Origin: Moraxella sp.
GTDB taxonomy: Bacteria; Pseudomonadota; Gammaproteobacteria; Pseudomonadales; Moraxellaceae
Assembly: GCF_030525845.1 (NCBI RefSeq)
Contig: NZ_JAUNDY010000012.1
Coordinates: 1 to 49,741, forward strand
Direction: 5' to 3'
Length of the DNA: 49,741 nt
Under the pieces are notes generated by a model. It did not search any database. It was not told the DNA's origin and was given only the letters and a program-made list of their open reading frames with translations. A program made the position numbers and the translations under genes. Below are positions 25,995 through 34,701 of the stretch, in pieces; the first letter of the stretch is position 1; every line of letters begins with the position of its first letter.

Positions 25995-27494
25995 ATGAAT
26001 GGCGTGTGGGTGTCGCTTGCCTTATATTTTATTGGCATGATTGCCATTGGGGTGTATGCCTATTTTAAACAAAAAAATGACGTGGAAGGCTATATGCTGG
26101 GCGGACGCAACCTCTCGCCTGCGGTTACGGCACTCTCAGCAGGTGCGTCTGATATGTCGGGCTGGCTACTTTTGGGTTTACCGGGGTATATGTATGGCTC
26201 TGGCGTGGTGTCTATTTGGATTGCACTTGGCTTGACAATTGGGGCGTTTGCCAACTATTTGCTCGTTGCTCCACGTTTGCGGGTTTACACGGAGATTGCA
26301 AACAACGCCATCACGCTCCCTGACTTTTTTGCCAACCGCTTTGATGACAAATCGCACGCCCTACGGCTTGTGTCGGCGTTTGTGGTGATTTTGTTTTTTA
26401 CCGTTTATACGGCAGCGAGCCTCGTGGCAGGTGGTAAGCTGTTTGAAAACTCGCTCGGGCTAGGCTACGACATGGGGCTGTGGGTAACGGCAGGCGTGGT
26501 TGTGGCTTATACCTTGTTTGGCGGATTTTTGGCGGTGAGTTTGACCGACTTTGTGCAAGGGGTCATCATGCTCATTGCCATGCTCCTTGTGCCTATCGTG
26601 GCATTTGATGCGGTAGGCGGGGTAAGTCAAGGTTTGGCGGTGGCAGAATTTGCCAATCCTGATGTCTTTAATTGGACGCATGGCGTAACCACGATGGGCA
26701 TTATCTCGCTCATGGCGTGGGGTTTGGGTTATTTTGGGCAACCGCACATCATCGTGCGTTTTATGGCGATTCGCTCGGTCAAAGACGTGCCGATTGCTAC
26801 TGCCATTGGCATGGGCTGGATGATTTTATCACTCATTGGGGCGTTGATGGTTGGTTTGGCAGGCATTGCTTATACCAATGGCAAAAATATCAAGCTTGAC
26901 GACCCTGAGACGATTTTCCTATTATTTTCACAAGTGCTGTTCCACCCGCTCGTGAGTGGTTTTTTACTGGCGGCGATTTTGGCGGCGATCATGAGTACCA
27001 TTTCAAGCCAGCTTTTGGTGGTGAGTAGCTCGCTCACACGCGACATTTATAAACTTTTTTTAAACAAAGAAGCCACCGAAGCCAACCAAATCCTAGTCGG
27101 ACGGATTTCGGTGGTGGTCGTGGCAGTGGTAGCGATTGCCATTGCAGGTGACAAAAATAGCTCAGTGCTTGAACTCGTCTCGCACGCATGGGCGGGCTTT
27201 GGTGCGTCCTTTGGACCTTTGGTGCTACTAAGTCTCATGTGGAAACGCATGAACCACAATGGAGCATTGGCTGGCATGGTGGTCGGTGCATTGACGGTCA
27301 TCATCTGGGTGTATGGGGGGATTACCATTGGGGGCGAACCTGCCAACAAAGTCATCTACTCTATCATGCCGGGCTTTTTGGCAAGTGTCATCGCCACCGT
27401 TGTCGTGTCGCTCATGACCGCTCCGCCCAAGCGTGAGATTGCCGAACAGTTTGAAAAAATGACGCACGAACTAAACAACAGCTCACGCTCGTGA
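25995..27494 (+). CDS. putP: Sodium/proline symporter
   Basis: PutP imports proline with sodium across the inner membrane. The ATG at 25995 has AAGGA seven bases upstream; the GTG at 25965 adds ten residues with no membrane logic. The 499-residue product has the multi-helix layout of the solute:sodium symporter family. It opens with VWVSLALYFIGMIAIG and has the GRNLSPAVTALSAGASDMSGW segment that forms part of the sodium/proline site, then GYFGQPHIIVRFMA and SSQLLVVSS in later helices. No putA is nearby. It is followed by a strong terminator. Confidence 0.94.
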   Translation: MNGVWVSLALYFIGMIAIGVYAYFKQKNDVEGYMLGGRNLSPAVTALSAGASDMSGWLLLGLPGYMYGSGVVSIWIALGLTIGAFANYLLVAPRLRVYTEIANNAITLPDFFANRFDDKSHALRLVSAFVVILFFTVYTAASLVAGGKLFENSLGLGYDMGLWVTAGVVVAYTLFGGFLAVSLTDFVQGVIMLIAMLLVPIVAFDAVGGVSQGLAVAEFANPDVFNWTHGVTTMGIISLMAWGLGYFGQPHIIVRFMAIRSVKDVPIATAIGMGWMILSLIGALMVGLAGIAYTNGKNIKLDDPETIFLLFSQVLFHPLVSGFLLAAILAAIMSTISSQLLVVSSSLTRDIYKLFLNKEATEANQILVGRISVVVVAVVAIAIAGDKNSSVLELVSHAWAGFGASFGPLVLLSLMWKRMNHNGALAGMVVGALTVIIWVYGGITIGGEPANKVIYSIMPGFLASVIATVVVSLMTAPPKREIAEQFEKMTHELNNSSRS

Positions 27495-27573
27495 TTGCCG
27501 CCAAAAATTTTGAGGCAATACTTGAAAAAATTTGACTTATCTTTATTAAAGGTATAAAATCTAGTTTCCTCAG

Positions 27574-27606
27574 CCCACCGCCCCTCCTTCGGTGGGTCTT
27601 TTTTTG
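27574..27606 (+). terminator. Rho-independent terminator after putP
   Basis: The 7-bp stem CCCACCG / CGGTGGG has a 9-base loop and is followed by TC and a run of seven Ts. It lies 80 bp after the putP stop. Confidence 0.85.
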
Positions 27607-27643
27607 TCCGAGCATTCACGCTGTTAATGCCAATGGACAGACG

Positions 27644-27665
27644 CCCCCCCCCCCCCCAAAAAAAA
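27644..27665 (+). repeat. Homopolymer tract: 14 C followed by 8 A
   Basis: A run of 14 consecutive cytosines (27644-27657) is followed directly by eight adenines (27658-27665). It lies 36 bp upstream of the -35 box of the TPR-gene promoter. Tracts of this length are prone to slipped-strand changes in length and are also prone to sequencing error. Confidence 0.9.
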
Positions 27666-27701
27666 TTCTCCCTAAATTTATTTATGACACACTTACAAAT
27701 A

Positions 27702-27731
27702 TTGCAAGCACATGTCTTTTCATTTTATAAT
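27702..27731 (+). promoter_or_regulatory. Putative promoter of the TPR-lolB-ispE cluster
   Basis: TTGCAA (27702-27707) and TATAAT (27726-27731) are 18 bp apart and end 26 bases before the start codon of the TPR gene. Confidence 0.62.
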
Positions 27732-27757
27732 AGGCAAATTTTCTTGCGGTTTTGGTC

Positions 27758-29716
27758 ATGACGGTACAGCCGACACCTAAGCGATTTTTAAAAGCATCTT
27801 TTAAAAAACCCCACAAAAAACACCTGCATTCATCACTGCTGGTGTTAGCGGTGTCGTCTTGTCTTTTTATCAAGCCCATACCAGCAGCACAGGCGGGTGT
27901 GTTTGACTCTTTATTAAAAATCCTACTGCCCTTTTATGATGAAAGCCATGACACATCACAACCTGATAAAACCCAACAAATAGATAGCATTGACCAGTTC
28001 ATCGATGACGGTACCGACGAGGGATATCTACCCAACAGCACCGATGAGAACATGCCTACCACTGGCATGTTTGACCTTGATGATGTGATTTTTAATGATG
28101 TCTTGACCGCTCATGACAGCACGCCCATGCTTGGCTATCCTGATTTATACGCCTTGTTGTCCGCAGAATTTGGTATTGACAGAGGTCAGGTTCATACCGC
28201 CCTGACCATCTACAAAGCGGAGAGCTTTAAAACCAATGCAACCGCCGTATTTGAACGTGCTTTGGCACTGTCCATCGAGTACGAAACCCCCAGCCAGTCG
28301 CTCGCCTTTGCCCGTGCATGGCAACGCCAAAACCCAGAGCATATCCCTGCATGGTTCTATGTGGCACATCTTGCCCTAAAAGCAGGGGATTACCACGAAG
28401 CCAGCGACGCTATTGGCATGATTTTAGATTATGACAGTCATGCAGATTTGACAGGGATTTTGACAGGCATATTCCCCCAAAGTCCTGATGAGCAACGCTC
28501 CTTATTCTACGCCCTACAAATGATGGACGATGATAACCCCTCATTGTCAGTACTAAGAGCAGGTCTGCTCTTACAGCTTGGCGACTATGCTCCTGCTCTT
28601 GCTTATGCCAATAAAGCCCTAAAATCCGCCCCCCAAAATTTATCGTTCATTACCCTAAAAATCGACATTCTAAAAGCAAGCGGTCAAGAAGCCAACATGT
28701 GGGCATTTATTCGCCAAAAACTCAAAGAAATGCCCCACATCAAAGAATTACACCTATACCAAATTCGCCACGACATCGACCAAGGCGAATTGGGGCATGC
28801 ATGGGAGTTATTGCAAGTTGCCAACAGGCAAACTCACGACCCTGACGTCTCCTTATTGACTGCTTTGGTAGGTCTTGATATCGGCAAGTACAGCGAAGCC
28901 AGAGCCATTTTAACCCCCCTGCTCGACAACTTAGCATTTAAAAGTCGTGCCAACTACTACATTGCCATCAGCTACGAACGCACAGGCAATATGAGTGTTG
29001 CCAAAGAATACTACGAACGTGTCCAAGATTATGAACACGTCCTAGACGCACGCACTAAGGTGGTGGGCTTTTATCTTGCCAAAGATGACGTAGATAAGGC
29101 GATAGCGACACTCATCAGATTACGTGATGATTTTGAAATTTATACCGTAGATAGCTATTTGTGGCAAGCAGAAATTTTAATGCGTCAAGGCAAAAAAACC
29201 GAAGCCCAAAACCTGCTGACCGCCGCCAACCGTGAATACCCTGATGATGACCGTTTACTGTTTGCCAGCTTTTTATTATTAGAAAACGAACTAACAGACG
29301 ACGACAAGCGTTTTGCCATCGATAAATTATTAGAGCTTGACGAGTTTAATCTTGCTTATCGTTTGGCAGACATCAAGCTACGTCTACACCAAAGCCCCGA
29401 TGATAAATCCGCCCTATCTGATGCCATTGCCATCAGTCAAATTAAATCGGACGATCCCAATTATGACCCCAAGATACAACTGGACGCTTTGGTGGTATTG
29501 GGCAATCACGCACTTTTGATGGGGGATTATAAGGCGGTGTTAGAATACCTAGAAACCCCCTACGAAGTCGCCCCAGATTTAAATGCAGGCATTGTGCTAC
29601 TACGTGCCTATCAAGGGCTTGGCGAGCACGACAAAGTATATGCCCTACTTAGCGACCTCCAAAATCGCTTTGCTTTTGGTGCCAACAACACAGGCAACGA
29701 AGCACAAGAATACTAA
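27758..29716 (+). CDS. Exported tetratricopeptide-repeat protein
   Basis: About 652 residues are encoded from ATG 27758; a TTG two codons earlier is also possible. A basic N-terminal stretch and a hydrophobic signal segment end near AAQA at about residue 46. Many TPR-like helical repeats follow, for example around FERALALSIEYETPS, DYAPALAYANKALKSAP and EYYERVQDYEHVLDA. TPR proteins are scaffolds, and this one is probably periplasmic or outer-membrane associated. A TPR protein immediately before lolB is a known arrangement in Moraxellaceae, so a link to lipoprotein or envelope assembly is possible but not shown. An unusual poly-C tract lies in its upstream region. Confidence 0.82.
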   Translation: MTVQPTPKRFLKASFKKPHKKHLHSSLLVLAVSSCLFIKPIPAAQAGVFDSLLKILLPFYDESHDTSQPDKTQQIDSIDQFIDDGTDEGYLPNSTDENMPTTGMFDLDDVIFNDVLTAHDSTPMLGYPDLYALLSAEFGIDRGQVHTALTIYKAESFKTNATAVFERALALSIEYETPSQSLAFARAWQRQNPEHIPAWFYVAHLALKAGDYHEASDAIGMILDYDSHADLTGILTGIFPQSPDEQRSLFYALQMMDDDNPSLSVLRAGLLLQLGDYAPALAYANKALKSAPQNLSFITLKIDILKASGQEANMWAFIRQKLKEMPHIKELHLYQIRHDIDQGELGHAWELLQVANRQTHDPDVSLLTALVGLDIGKYSEARAILTPLLDNLAFKSRANYYIAISYERTGNMSVAKEYYERVQDYEHVLDARTKVVGFYLAKDDVDKAIATLIRLRDDFEIYTVDSYLWQAEILMRQGKKTEAQNLLTAANREYPDDDRLLFASFLLLENELTDDDKRFAIDKLLELDEFNLAYRLADIKLRLHQSPDDKSALSDAIAISQIKSDDPNYDPKIQLDALVVLGNHALLMGDYKAVLEYLETPYEVAPDLNAGIVLLRAYQGLGEHDKVYALLSDLQNRFAFGANNTGNEAQEY

Positions 29717-29786
29717 ATTTACCACCCAACCTGCCAACTTTACCACTTATTATAGGACACCTCCAAAATTTCACTCGGAAAAATTT

Positions 29787-30359
29787 ATGAAAAAACACAT
29801 CATTGCCCTATCTCTTGCCGTATTAGTAGGATTGCTTAATGCCTGTCAAAGCCTGCCAAAATCATCATCGCCACTCATCACACAAAACACAGACGAGAAA
29901 ATCAGCTTTACCATCACAGGCAAAATCGGCATTACCACCCAAAATACCAATGGCAAACAGGCAGGTAGTGCGTTTTATGGCTGGACACAAGAAGACGAAC
30001 GTTTTGCCATTGACCTAACAGGGGTGCTCGGCATCGGAGCTACCCAAATTCGCTACGATGGTCGTACAGCCACACTCATCAGTGATAAGGGCGAAATCAC
30101 AGCAGATAGCCCAGAGGAGCTACTTTTTAAGGCAACAGGCTGGCACGCTCCCATCAGCCAACTTCCCTACTGGGTCATGGGCAAGCCTGCCACAAACGAC
30201 ACCAGCACAAGCACCGACGAAGGCAAGTTACTACAAAGCACCAACGACAACTGGACAGCGACTTTTGAATACCCCAAAAACAGCTCCCTTCCCAGTCGCC
30301 TCATCATCAATCACACCGATGGACATCGTGTCGTCATGACCATCGCTCATTCATCATAG
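29787..30359 (+). CDS. lolB: Outer-membrane lipoprotein LolB
   Basis: LolB accepts lipoproteins from LolA and inserts them into the outer membrane. I place the start at ATG 29787, where a lysine-led signal and lipobox LNAC (lipidated C20) follow; the frame is open further upstream but overlaps the TPR gene. The 190-residue protein shows the family's SFTITGKIGITT strand, a GSAFYGWTQEDERFAIDLTG region and LPYWVMGKP. It sits between the TPR gene and ispE, the conserved lolB-ispE-prs neighbourhood. Confidence 0.93.
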   Translation: MKKHIIALSLAVLVGLLNACQSLPKSSSPLITQNTDEKISFTITGKIGITTQNTNGKQAGSAFYGWTQEDERFAIDLTGVLGIGATQIRYDGRTATLISDKGEITADSPEELLFKATGWHAPISQLPYWVMGKPATNDTSTSTDEGKLLQSTNDNWTATFEYPKNSSLPSRLIINHTDGHRVVMTIAHSS

Positions 30360-30368
30360 CTAGACACC

Positions 30369-31238
30369 ATGAAAGAACTTACTTTATTCTCGCCTGCCAA
30401 GCTCAATCTGTTTTTGCACATCACAGGATACGCAGATAATGGCTATCATCATCTACAAAGCGTGTTTACCGCCCTTGATTTTGGGGATACCCTAACCATT
30501 CGCTCCACCACCAGCTCTCAGATGGTTACGCTGATTGGGGGCGAACATTTGACTGATGATGTTAATGACAACCTCATTGTTAAGGCAGTTACCACCCTTA
30601 CCAAGCGTTTTCCAGCATACGCTTCATCAGTACAAGTTATCCTAGATAAGCGCATTCCCGCAGGGGCAGGGTTAGGAGGCGGTTCTTCTAACTGTGCCAC
30701 GACACTCATCGCCCTAAATGAGCTTTGGGGACTTCGCTTATCTACCGACGAGCTCATAAAAATCGGTGCCACGCTTGGGGCGGACGTGCCGTTTTTTATT
30801 TTCGCTCACGCTCACCAGTCAGGTGCGATTGCCACAGGCATTGGCGAGAAATTAACTCCCATTGACCTACCTCCCTGCCAATACCTGCTTCTCATGCCAG
30901 ATGAACACATCAGCACCGCCACGCTATTTGCCAGCGAGCACCTAAGACGAGACTGCCCTCTTTACGATACAGAAACACTCATGAATTCCAATTTTTATGA
31001 GCCAAATGCCTTATTTGGCAATGTCTTTACCCCCTTGGTACTCGAACTCTCCCCACAAGTAGCAACAGCGATGGGCTATTTAGATGATGTCTCCGCCCAG
31101 ACGCACACCAAAGCACGCATGAGCGGTACAGGGTCGGCGGTGTTTTTGCCTTTTCCTTACAACATCAATGACACCACCATCGCACAGCTGATTGATAACG
31201 CTCCTTGTCCTGCGATATTTACCAAAAATTTATATTAA
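30369..31238 (+). CDS. ispE: 4-diphosphocytidyl-2-C-methyl-D-erythritol kinase
   Basis: IspE phosphorylates CDP-methylerythritol in the non-mevalonate isoprenoid pathway. It is a GHMP kinase, and the ATP-binding motif PAGAGLGGGSSN is clear at about residues 96-107. The N-terminus PAKLNLFLHITG with DNGYHHLQSVF is typical, and a late MSGTGSAVF motif is present. The 289-residue length is normal. The start is 9 bp after the lolB stop, so the two are cotranscribed. Confidence 0.96.
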   Translation: MKELTLFSPAKLNLFLHITGYADNGYHHLQSVFTALDFGDTLTIRSTTSSQMVTLIGGEHLTDDVNDNLIVKAVTTLTKRFPAYASSVQVILDKRIPAGAGLGGGSSNCATTLIALNELWGLRLSTDELIKIGATLGADVPFFIFAHAHQSGAIATGIGEKLTPIDLPPCQYLLLMPDEHISTATLFASEHLRRDCPLYDTETLMNSNFYEPNALFGNVFTPLVLELSPQVATAMGYLDDVSAQTHTKARMSGTGSAVFLPFPYNINDTTIAQLIDNAPCPAIFTKNLY

Positions 31239-31293
31239 AAAATAATATATTTCAATAGGTTACAAATTATTTTTAATTTTAAAAAATTTGTCG

Positions 31294-31321
31294 TTGCAAA
31301 ATTAAAATTTTTCGGTATAAT
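31294..31321 (+). promoter_or_regulatory. Promoter of the tandem tRNA-Gln genes
   Basis: TTGCAA (31294-31299) and TATAAT (31316-31321) are 16 bp apart, and the first tRNA begins 14 bases downstream. Confidence 0.65.
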
Positions 31322-31334
31322 TGTCGCATTATTT

Positions 31335-31410
31335 AGGGGCGTCGCCAAGTTGGTAAGGCATCAGGTTTTGATCCTGACATTCGTTGGTTCGAGTCCAGCC
31401 GCCTCTGCCA
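31335..31410 (+). tRNA. tRNA-Gln (anticodon TTG), copy 1
   Basis: The 76-base gene folds as a cloverleaf with a 7-bp acceptor (AGGGGCG / CGCCTCT, one G-T pair) and anticodon loop TTTTGAT giving TTG. It also has the T-arm GGTTCGAGTCC and an encoded CCA end. It is identical over its full length to the second copy 29 bp downstream. Confidence 0.97.
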
Positions 31411-31439
31411 TTTTAGCTAATTGTTTAGCACACCGTTAT

Positions 31440-31515
31440 AGGGGCGTCGCCAAGTTGGTAAGGCATCAGGTTTTGATCCTGACATTCGTTGGTTCGAGTC
31501 CAGCCGCCTCTGCCA
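31440..31515 (+). tRNA. tRNA-Gln (anticodon TTG), copy 2
   Basis: This is an exact 76-base duplicate of the first copy, with the same acceptor, TTG anticodon and encoded CCA. It shares the upstream promoter and is followed directly by a terminator. Confidence 0.97.
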
Positions 31516-31518
31516 TTT

Positions 31519-31547
31519 AAAAGCCAGTTATCTAGACTGGCTTTTTT
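31519..31547 (+). terminator. Terminator of the tRNA-Gln transcript
   Basis: The stem AAAAGCCAGT / ACTGGCTTTT, with a 7-base loop, is followed by further Ts. It begins three bases after the second tRNA. Confidence 0.88.
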
Positions 31548-31588
31548 GCATTCTGGTTTACCCACACAGATTTTACAGCCCCGAGCCT

Positions 31589-31617
31589 TTGCAATTAATA
31601 CAAAAAGTGCTAAAATA
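31589..31617 (+). promoter_or_regulatory. Putative prs promoter
   Basis: TTGCAA (31589-31594) and TAAAAT (31611-31616) are separated by 16 bp. The -10 lies in the same 16-mer, AAAAAGTGCTAAAATA, that precedes recA. Confidence 0.6.
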
Positions 31618-31654
31618 TGACATCAAACCCAATATCCAATCATAGGATTTTTCC

Positions 31655-32602
31655 ATGTCATATATGGCTGTTTTTTCAGGCAGTGCCAACCCTGAACTCG
31701 CCCAAACCGTTGCTGACCACCTTCATATTCCACTTAGCCAATCTAATCTCACACGTTTTTCCGATGGCGAGATTGCCGTTGAAATCAAAGAAAACGTGCG
31801 TGGTAAAGACGTTTTTATCCTACAACCCACCTGTGCCCCTACCAACGACCACTTAATGGAAGTAGTACTACTTGCTGACGCTCTACGTCGTTCGAGTGCA
31901 GGTCGCATTACCGCTGTGATTCCTTATTTTGGCTATGCACGCCAAGATCGCCGTCCACGTTCAGCCCGTGTGCCAATTTCAGCTCGTGTGGTGGCAGACA
32001 TGCTATCCATTGCAGGGATTGACCGTGTGATGGTGGTGGATTTGCATGCCGACCAGATTCAGGGCTTTTTTGATGTGCCTGTGGACAACCTGTATGCCAC
32101 ACCTGTTTTCTTGGCTGACCTAAAACAAAAGAATTACGAAAACCTCATGGTTGTCTCTCCTGATGTGGGTGGCGTGGTACGTGCCAGAGCGATGGCAAAA
32201 CTGCTTGGCGACACCGACCTGGCCATCATCGATAAACGCCGTGCCAAAGCTAACGAATCTGAGGTCATGCACATCATCGGCGATGTGGCAGGGCGAGACT
32301 GCGTCATTGTTGATGACATTGCAGACACCGCAGGCACACTGTGCAAAGCAGCAGATGCCCTTAAAAACAAGGGAGCAAGTCGTGTGGTTGGTTATATTAC
32401 CCACCCTGTACTGTCAGGTAAAGCCCTAGAAAATATCCAAAATTCCGCCTTAGATGAGATTGTGGTAACAGACACCATTCCTTTGACCGCCGAAGCCAAA
32501 GCCTGTCCAAAAATCCGTCAAGTTACCATCGCACCAATGATTGCTGAGAGCCTTCGCCGTATCAACAACGAAGAGTCCATCAGTGCGATGTTTAATTATT
32601 GA
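31655..32602 (+). CDS. prs: Ribose-phosphate pyrophosphokinase
   Basis: Prs makes PRPP from ribose-5-phosphate and ATP, feeding purine, pyrimidine, histidine, tryptophan and NAD synthesis. The 315 residues match the family. Motifs are [10 protein letters not shown], the flexible-loop [10 protein letters not shown], the [11 protein letters not shown] segment and the PRPP-binding loop [10 protein letters not shown]. It has its own promoter after the tRNA terminator and ends in a strong bidirectional terminator. trpE, a pathway that consumes PRPP, converges on it from the other strand, probably by chance. Confidence 0.98.
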   Translation: MSYMAVFSGSANPELAQTVADHLHIPLSQSNLTRFSDGEIAVEIKENVRGKDVFILQPTCAPTNDHLMEVVLLADALRRSSAGRITAVIPYFGYARQDRRPRSARVPISARVVADMLSIAGIDRVMVVDLHADQIQGFFDVPVDNLYATPVFLADLKQKNYENLMVVSPDVGGVVRARAMAKLLGDTDLAIIDKRRAKANESEVMHIIGDVAGRDCVIVDDIADTAGTLCKAADALKNKGASRVVGYITHPVLSGKALENIQNSALDEIVVTDTIPLTAEAKACPKIRQVTIAPMIAESLRRINNEESISAMFNY

Positions 32603-32612
32603 TGTATCACAA

Positions 32613-32643
32613 AAAATCCCCCTAATACCGTTAGGGGGATTTT
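32613..32643. terminator. Bidirectional terminator between prs and trpE
   Basis: A perfect 13-bp stem, AAAATCCCCCTAA / TTAGGGGGATTTT, has a 5-base loop and T-runs on both sides. Confidence 0.9.
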
Positions 32644-32654
32644 ATCAACCAATA

Positions 32655-34169
32655 CTATCCAATATCAAGCCCCCCACACGCCATCTCAACCGCTTTGACG
32701 ATGGCTAGGGCTTTTTTGTTGGTTTCGTCCCACTCGGCAATAGGATTGGAATCCGCTACCACGCCTGCCCCTGCTTGGATATGGACTTGTCCGTCTTTTA
32801 GTACCGCCGTGCGAATGGCAATCGCTGTGTCCATATTGCCATGCCAGCCAAGATAACCCACCGCCCCACCAAAGACGCTACGGCGAACAGGCTCAACCTC
32901 ATCAATAATTTGCATGGCTCGGATTTTGGGGGCACCTGACAGCGTTCCTGCTGGGAAAGTCGCACAAAAAACATCAAGGGCGTCCTTGTCAGCCGACACC
33001 GTCCCTTCGACATTACTGGCGATGTGCATGACTTGCGAGTAGCGTTCAATAAACATCTTGTCCGTAACCTTGACCGTGCCAATGTCGCACACCTTGCCGA
33101 TGTCGTTACGCCCCAAATCAATAAGCATTAAATGCTCGGCAATTTCTTTTTGGTCGGAGAGTAGCTCGGCTTCTAGTGCCAAATCCTCCGCTACATCTAC
33201 CCCACGACGACGAGTACCAGCCAAAGGTCGCACCGTTACTTTTCGCTGACTATCTACAGTCTCAATGCGTGATAAAATCTCAGGCGATGCTCCCACCACA
33301 TGAAAAGGCGTGTCATCTGACAGCTCGCCTTGTATCAAAAACAGATATGGCGATGGGTTAAGATAGCGAAGTGCTCGATACACCGCTAGTGGGTCGCCGT
33401 CAAACTCGCCTGTCAAACGCTGAGCTGGCACTACTTGCATGACATCGCCTGCTCTGATGTATTCTTTGATGCGTTCCACGTCTGTGCAGTATTTATCCTG
33501 CCCTGTTTGTGATACAAAATGTGGCAGGGGCTGTTTTTTGACGGTCAAATCAGGCTTATGGCTAAGCAAGTATTCAATGGTTTCAAGGTTTTTTAGAGCT
33601 TTTTTGTAGCCGTCTTTGGCGTTAGTGTCGGCGTACACAACGATGGATAAAGTGTGTTCCAAATTATCAAACACCACCACCTGATTAGATAAAGTCAGCC
33701 ACATGTCAGGCAAGTTGAGTGAGTGCGTAGCATTTGATTGCCCTACCGATGGTTCAATCACACGTATCATATCGTACCCAAAATACCCCACCAATCCACC
33801 GCTAAATGTAGGCAAACTAGGCAATTGTGTTTGGGTGGGCATGTGATAGTTTTTCATAAAATCCCTAAGAAAATCAAAGGGGCTTTGCGTATATTCGGTA
33901 GTTACTCCTTTGTGTTTATCCGTCAGTAACACCTTGCCATCATGATACTGGATAATCATATCAGACCCCAGCCCTATCATAGAATACCTTGCCCAACGCT
34001 CGCCACCCACCACCGACTCAAACAAATAAGCAGAAGTGTAAAATTTACGCAAATTGGCAAATACCGACACAGGGGTCGAGTCGTCCATGAGGCGTTTTTT
34101 AATCAAGGGAATGTGGGTATAGCCTTGCTTAGCAAGTTTGCAAAATTCTTCTTGGGTAAGTAAAGTCAT
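32655..34169 (-). CDS. trpE: Anthranilate synthase component I
   Basis: TrpE converts chorismate to anthranilate, using ammonia from TrpG, at the start of tryptophan synthesis. The 504-residue chorismate-binding enzyme contains the N-terminal LFESVVGGERWARYSMIG region that forms the tryptophan-feedback site. Catalytic segments include PSPYLFLI, VRPLAGTRRRG, IDLGRNDIGKV and FPAGTLSGAPKIRAM. No leader peptide rich in Trp codons was seen in the short upstream region. No trpG is adjacent. Downstream lies the convergent prs gene. Confidence 0.97.
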   Translation of the reverse strand: MTLLTQEEFCKLAKQGYTHIPLIKKRLMDDSTPVSVFANLRKFYTSAYLFESVVGGERWARYSMIGLGSDMIIQYHDGKVLLTDKHKGVTTEYTQSPFDFLRDFMKNYHMPTQTQLPSLPTFSGGLVGYFGYDMIRVIEPSVGQSNATHSLNLPDMWLTLSNQVVVFDNLEHTLSIVVYADTNAKDGYKKALKNLETIEYLLSHKPDLTVKKQPLPHFVSQTGQDKYCTDVERIKEYIRAGDVMQVVPAQRLTGEFDGDPLAVYRALRYLNPSPYLFLIQGELSDDTPFHVVGASPEILSRIETVDSQRKVTVRPLAGTRRRGVDVAEDLALEAELLSDQKEIAEHLMLIDLGRNDIGKVCDIGTVKVTDKMFIERYSQVMHIASNVEGTVSADKDALDVFCATFPAGTLSGAPKIRAMQIIDEVEPVRRSVFGGAVGYLGWHGNMDTAIAIRTAVLKDGQVHIQAGAGVVADSNPIAEWDETNKKALAIVKAVEMACGGLDIG

Positions 34170-34246
34170 GATGATACCTTGTAGGATTTTTTGCTAAAAA
34201 TAGCATAATTTTGGCAAATTTTAAAGCAATAATTTAAATCATCTCA

Positions 34247-34573
34247 TCAAAGCAATCCACTGACCACCGCCGACTGATAAAGACGCTTGGCACGAGCACC
34301 AGTCCCACAAAATATCAACACAGGCTTTGGCATATCAGACAGCACATGCACAAAATCTCTTACCAATTCCAAATGCAACTGCTCATTTGAAAACGGCAAA
34401 TGATAATAAGACAACCCCTCACGCTTGGCACTAGATAACAACTCATCGCTTTTGGGCTGACCTGCCGCCTCGTCATCAGGTCGTAAATTGATGATGCTCT
34501 TAAAGCCCAGCTTCGCCAATGCTGGACATTGGTAAGGATAGATTTGCTTATAAATGGTAATGACATTTTCCAT
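34247..34573 (-). CDS. DUF442-type phosphatase/sulfurtransferase-like protein
   Basis: The 108-residue protein belongs to the TIGR01244/DUF442 group related to protein tyrosine phosphatases. It has GFKSIINLRPDDEAAGQP in the first half and the active-site loop FCGTGARAKR with C89 and R94, the C-x4-R spacing of this group. GAGGTG lies five bases upstream of the ATG. Such domains are also found fused to persulfide dioxygenases (beta-lactamase-hydrolase-like proteins), which hints at sulfur metabolism, but no fusion or partner gene is present here. Confidence 0.78.
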   Translation of the reverse strand: MENVITIYKQIYPYQCPALAKLGFKSIINLRPDDEAAGQPKSDELLSSAKREGLSYYHLPFSNEQLHLELVRDFVHVLSDMPKPVLIFCGTGARAKRLYQSAVVSGLL

Positions 34574-34658
34574 GATGGCACCTCATTGTTATATTATAAG
34601 GATATTATAACCAAAAATCCGTCATCACTCAGCACAAATTTGGCATAAGCATAAAACA

Positions 34659-34682
34659 AAACTCCGCCATCAGACGGAGTTT
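34659..34682 (-). terminator. Terminator after rplS
   Basis: The 8-bp stem AAACTCCG / CGGAGTTT is followed on the minus strand by a T-rich stretch, 20 bp after the rplS stop. Confidence 0.72.
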
Positions 34683-34701
34683 ATGTTGGGCATCACATAG
34701 A

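Noticed and set aside
27644-27657. The poly-C tract as a pure assembly artefact
   Set aside because: Not fully rejected: an error in length is possible, but a run of about this size is real in kind, so it is kept as a finding with the caveat.
29583-29786. N-terminal extension of LolB
   Set aside because: It overlaps the TPR gene and would place the lipoprotein signal internally; ATG 29787 begins the signal directly.
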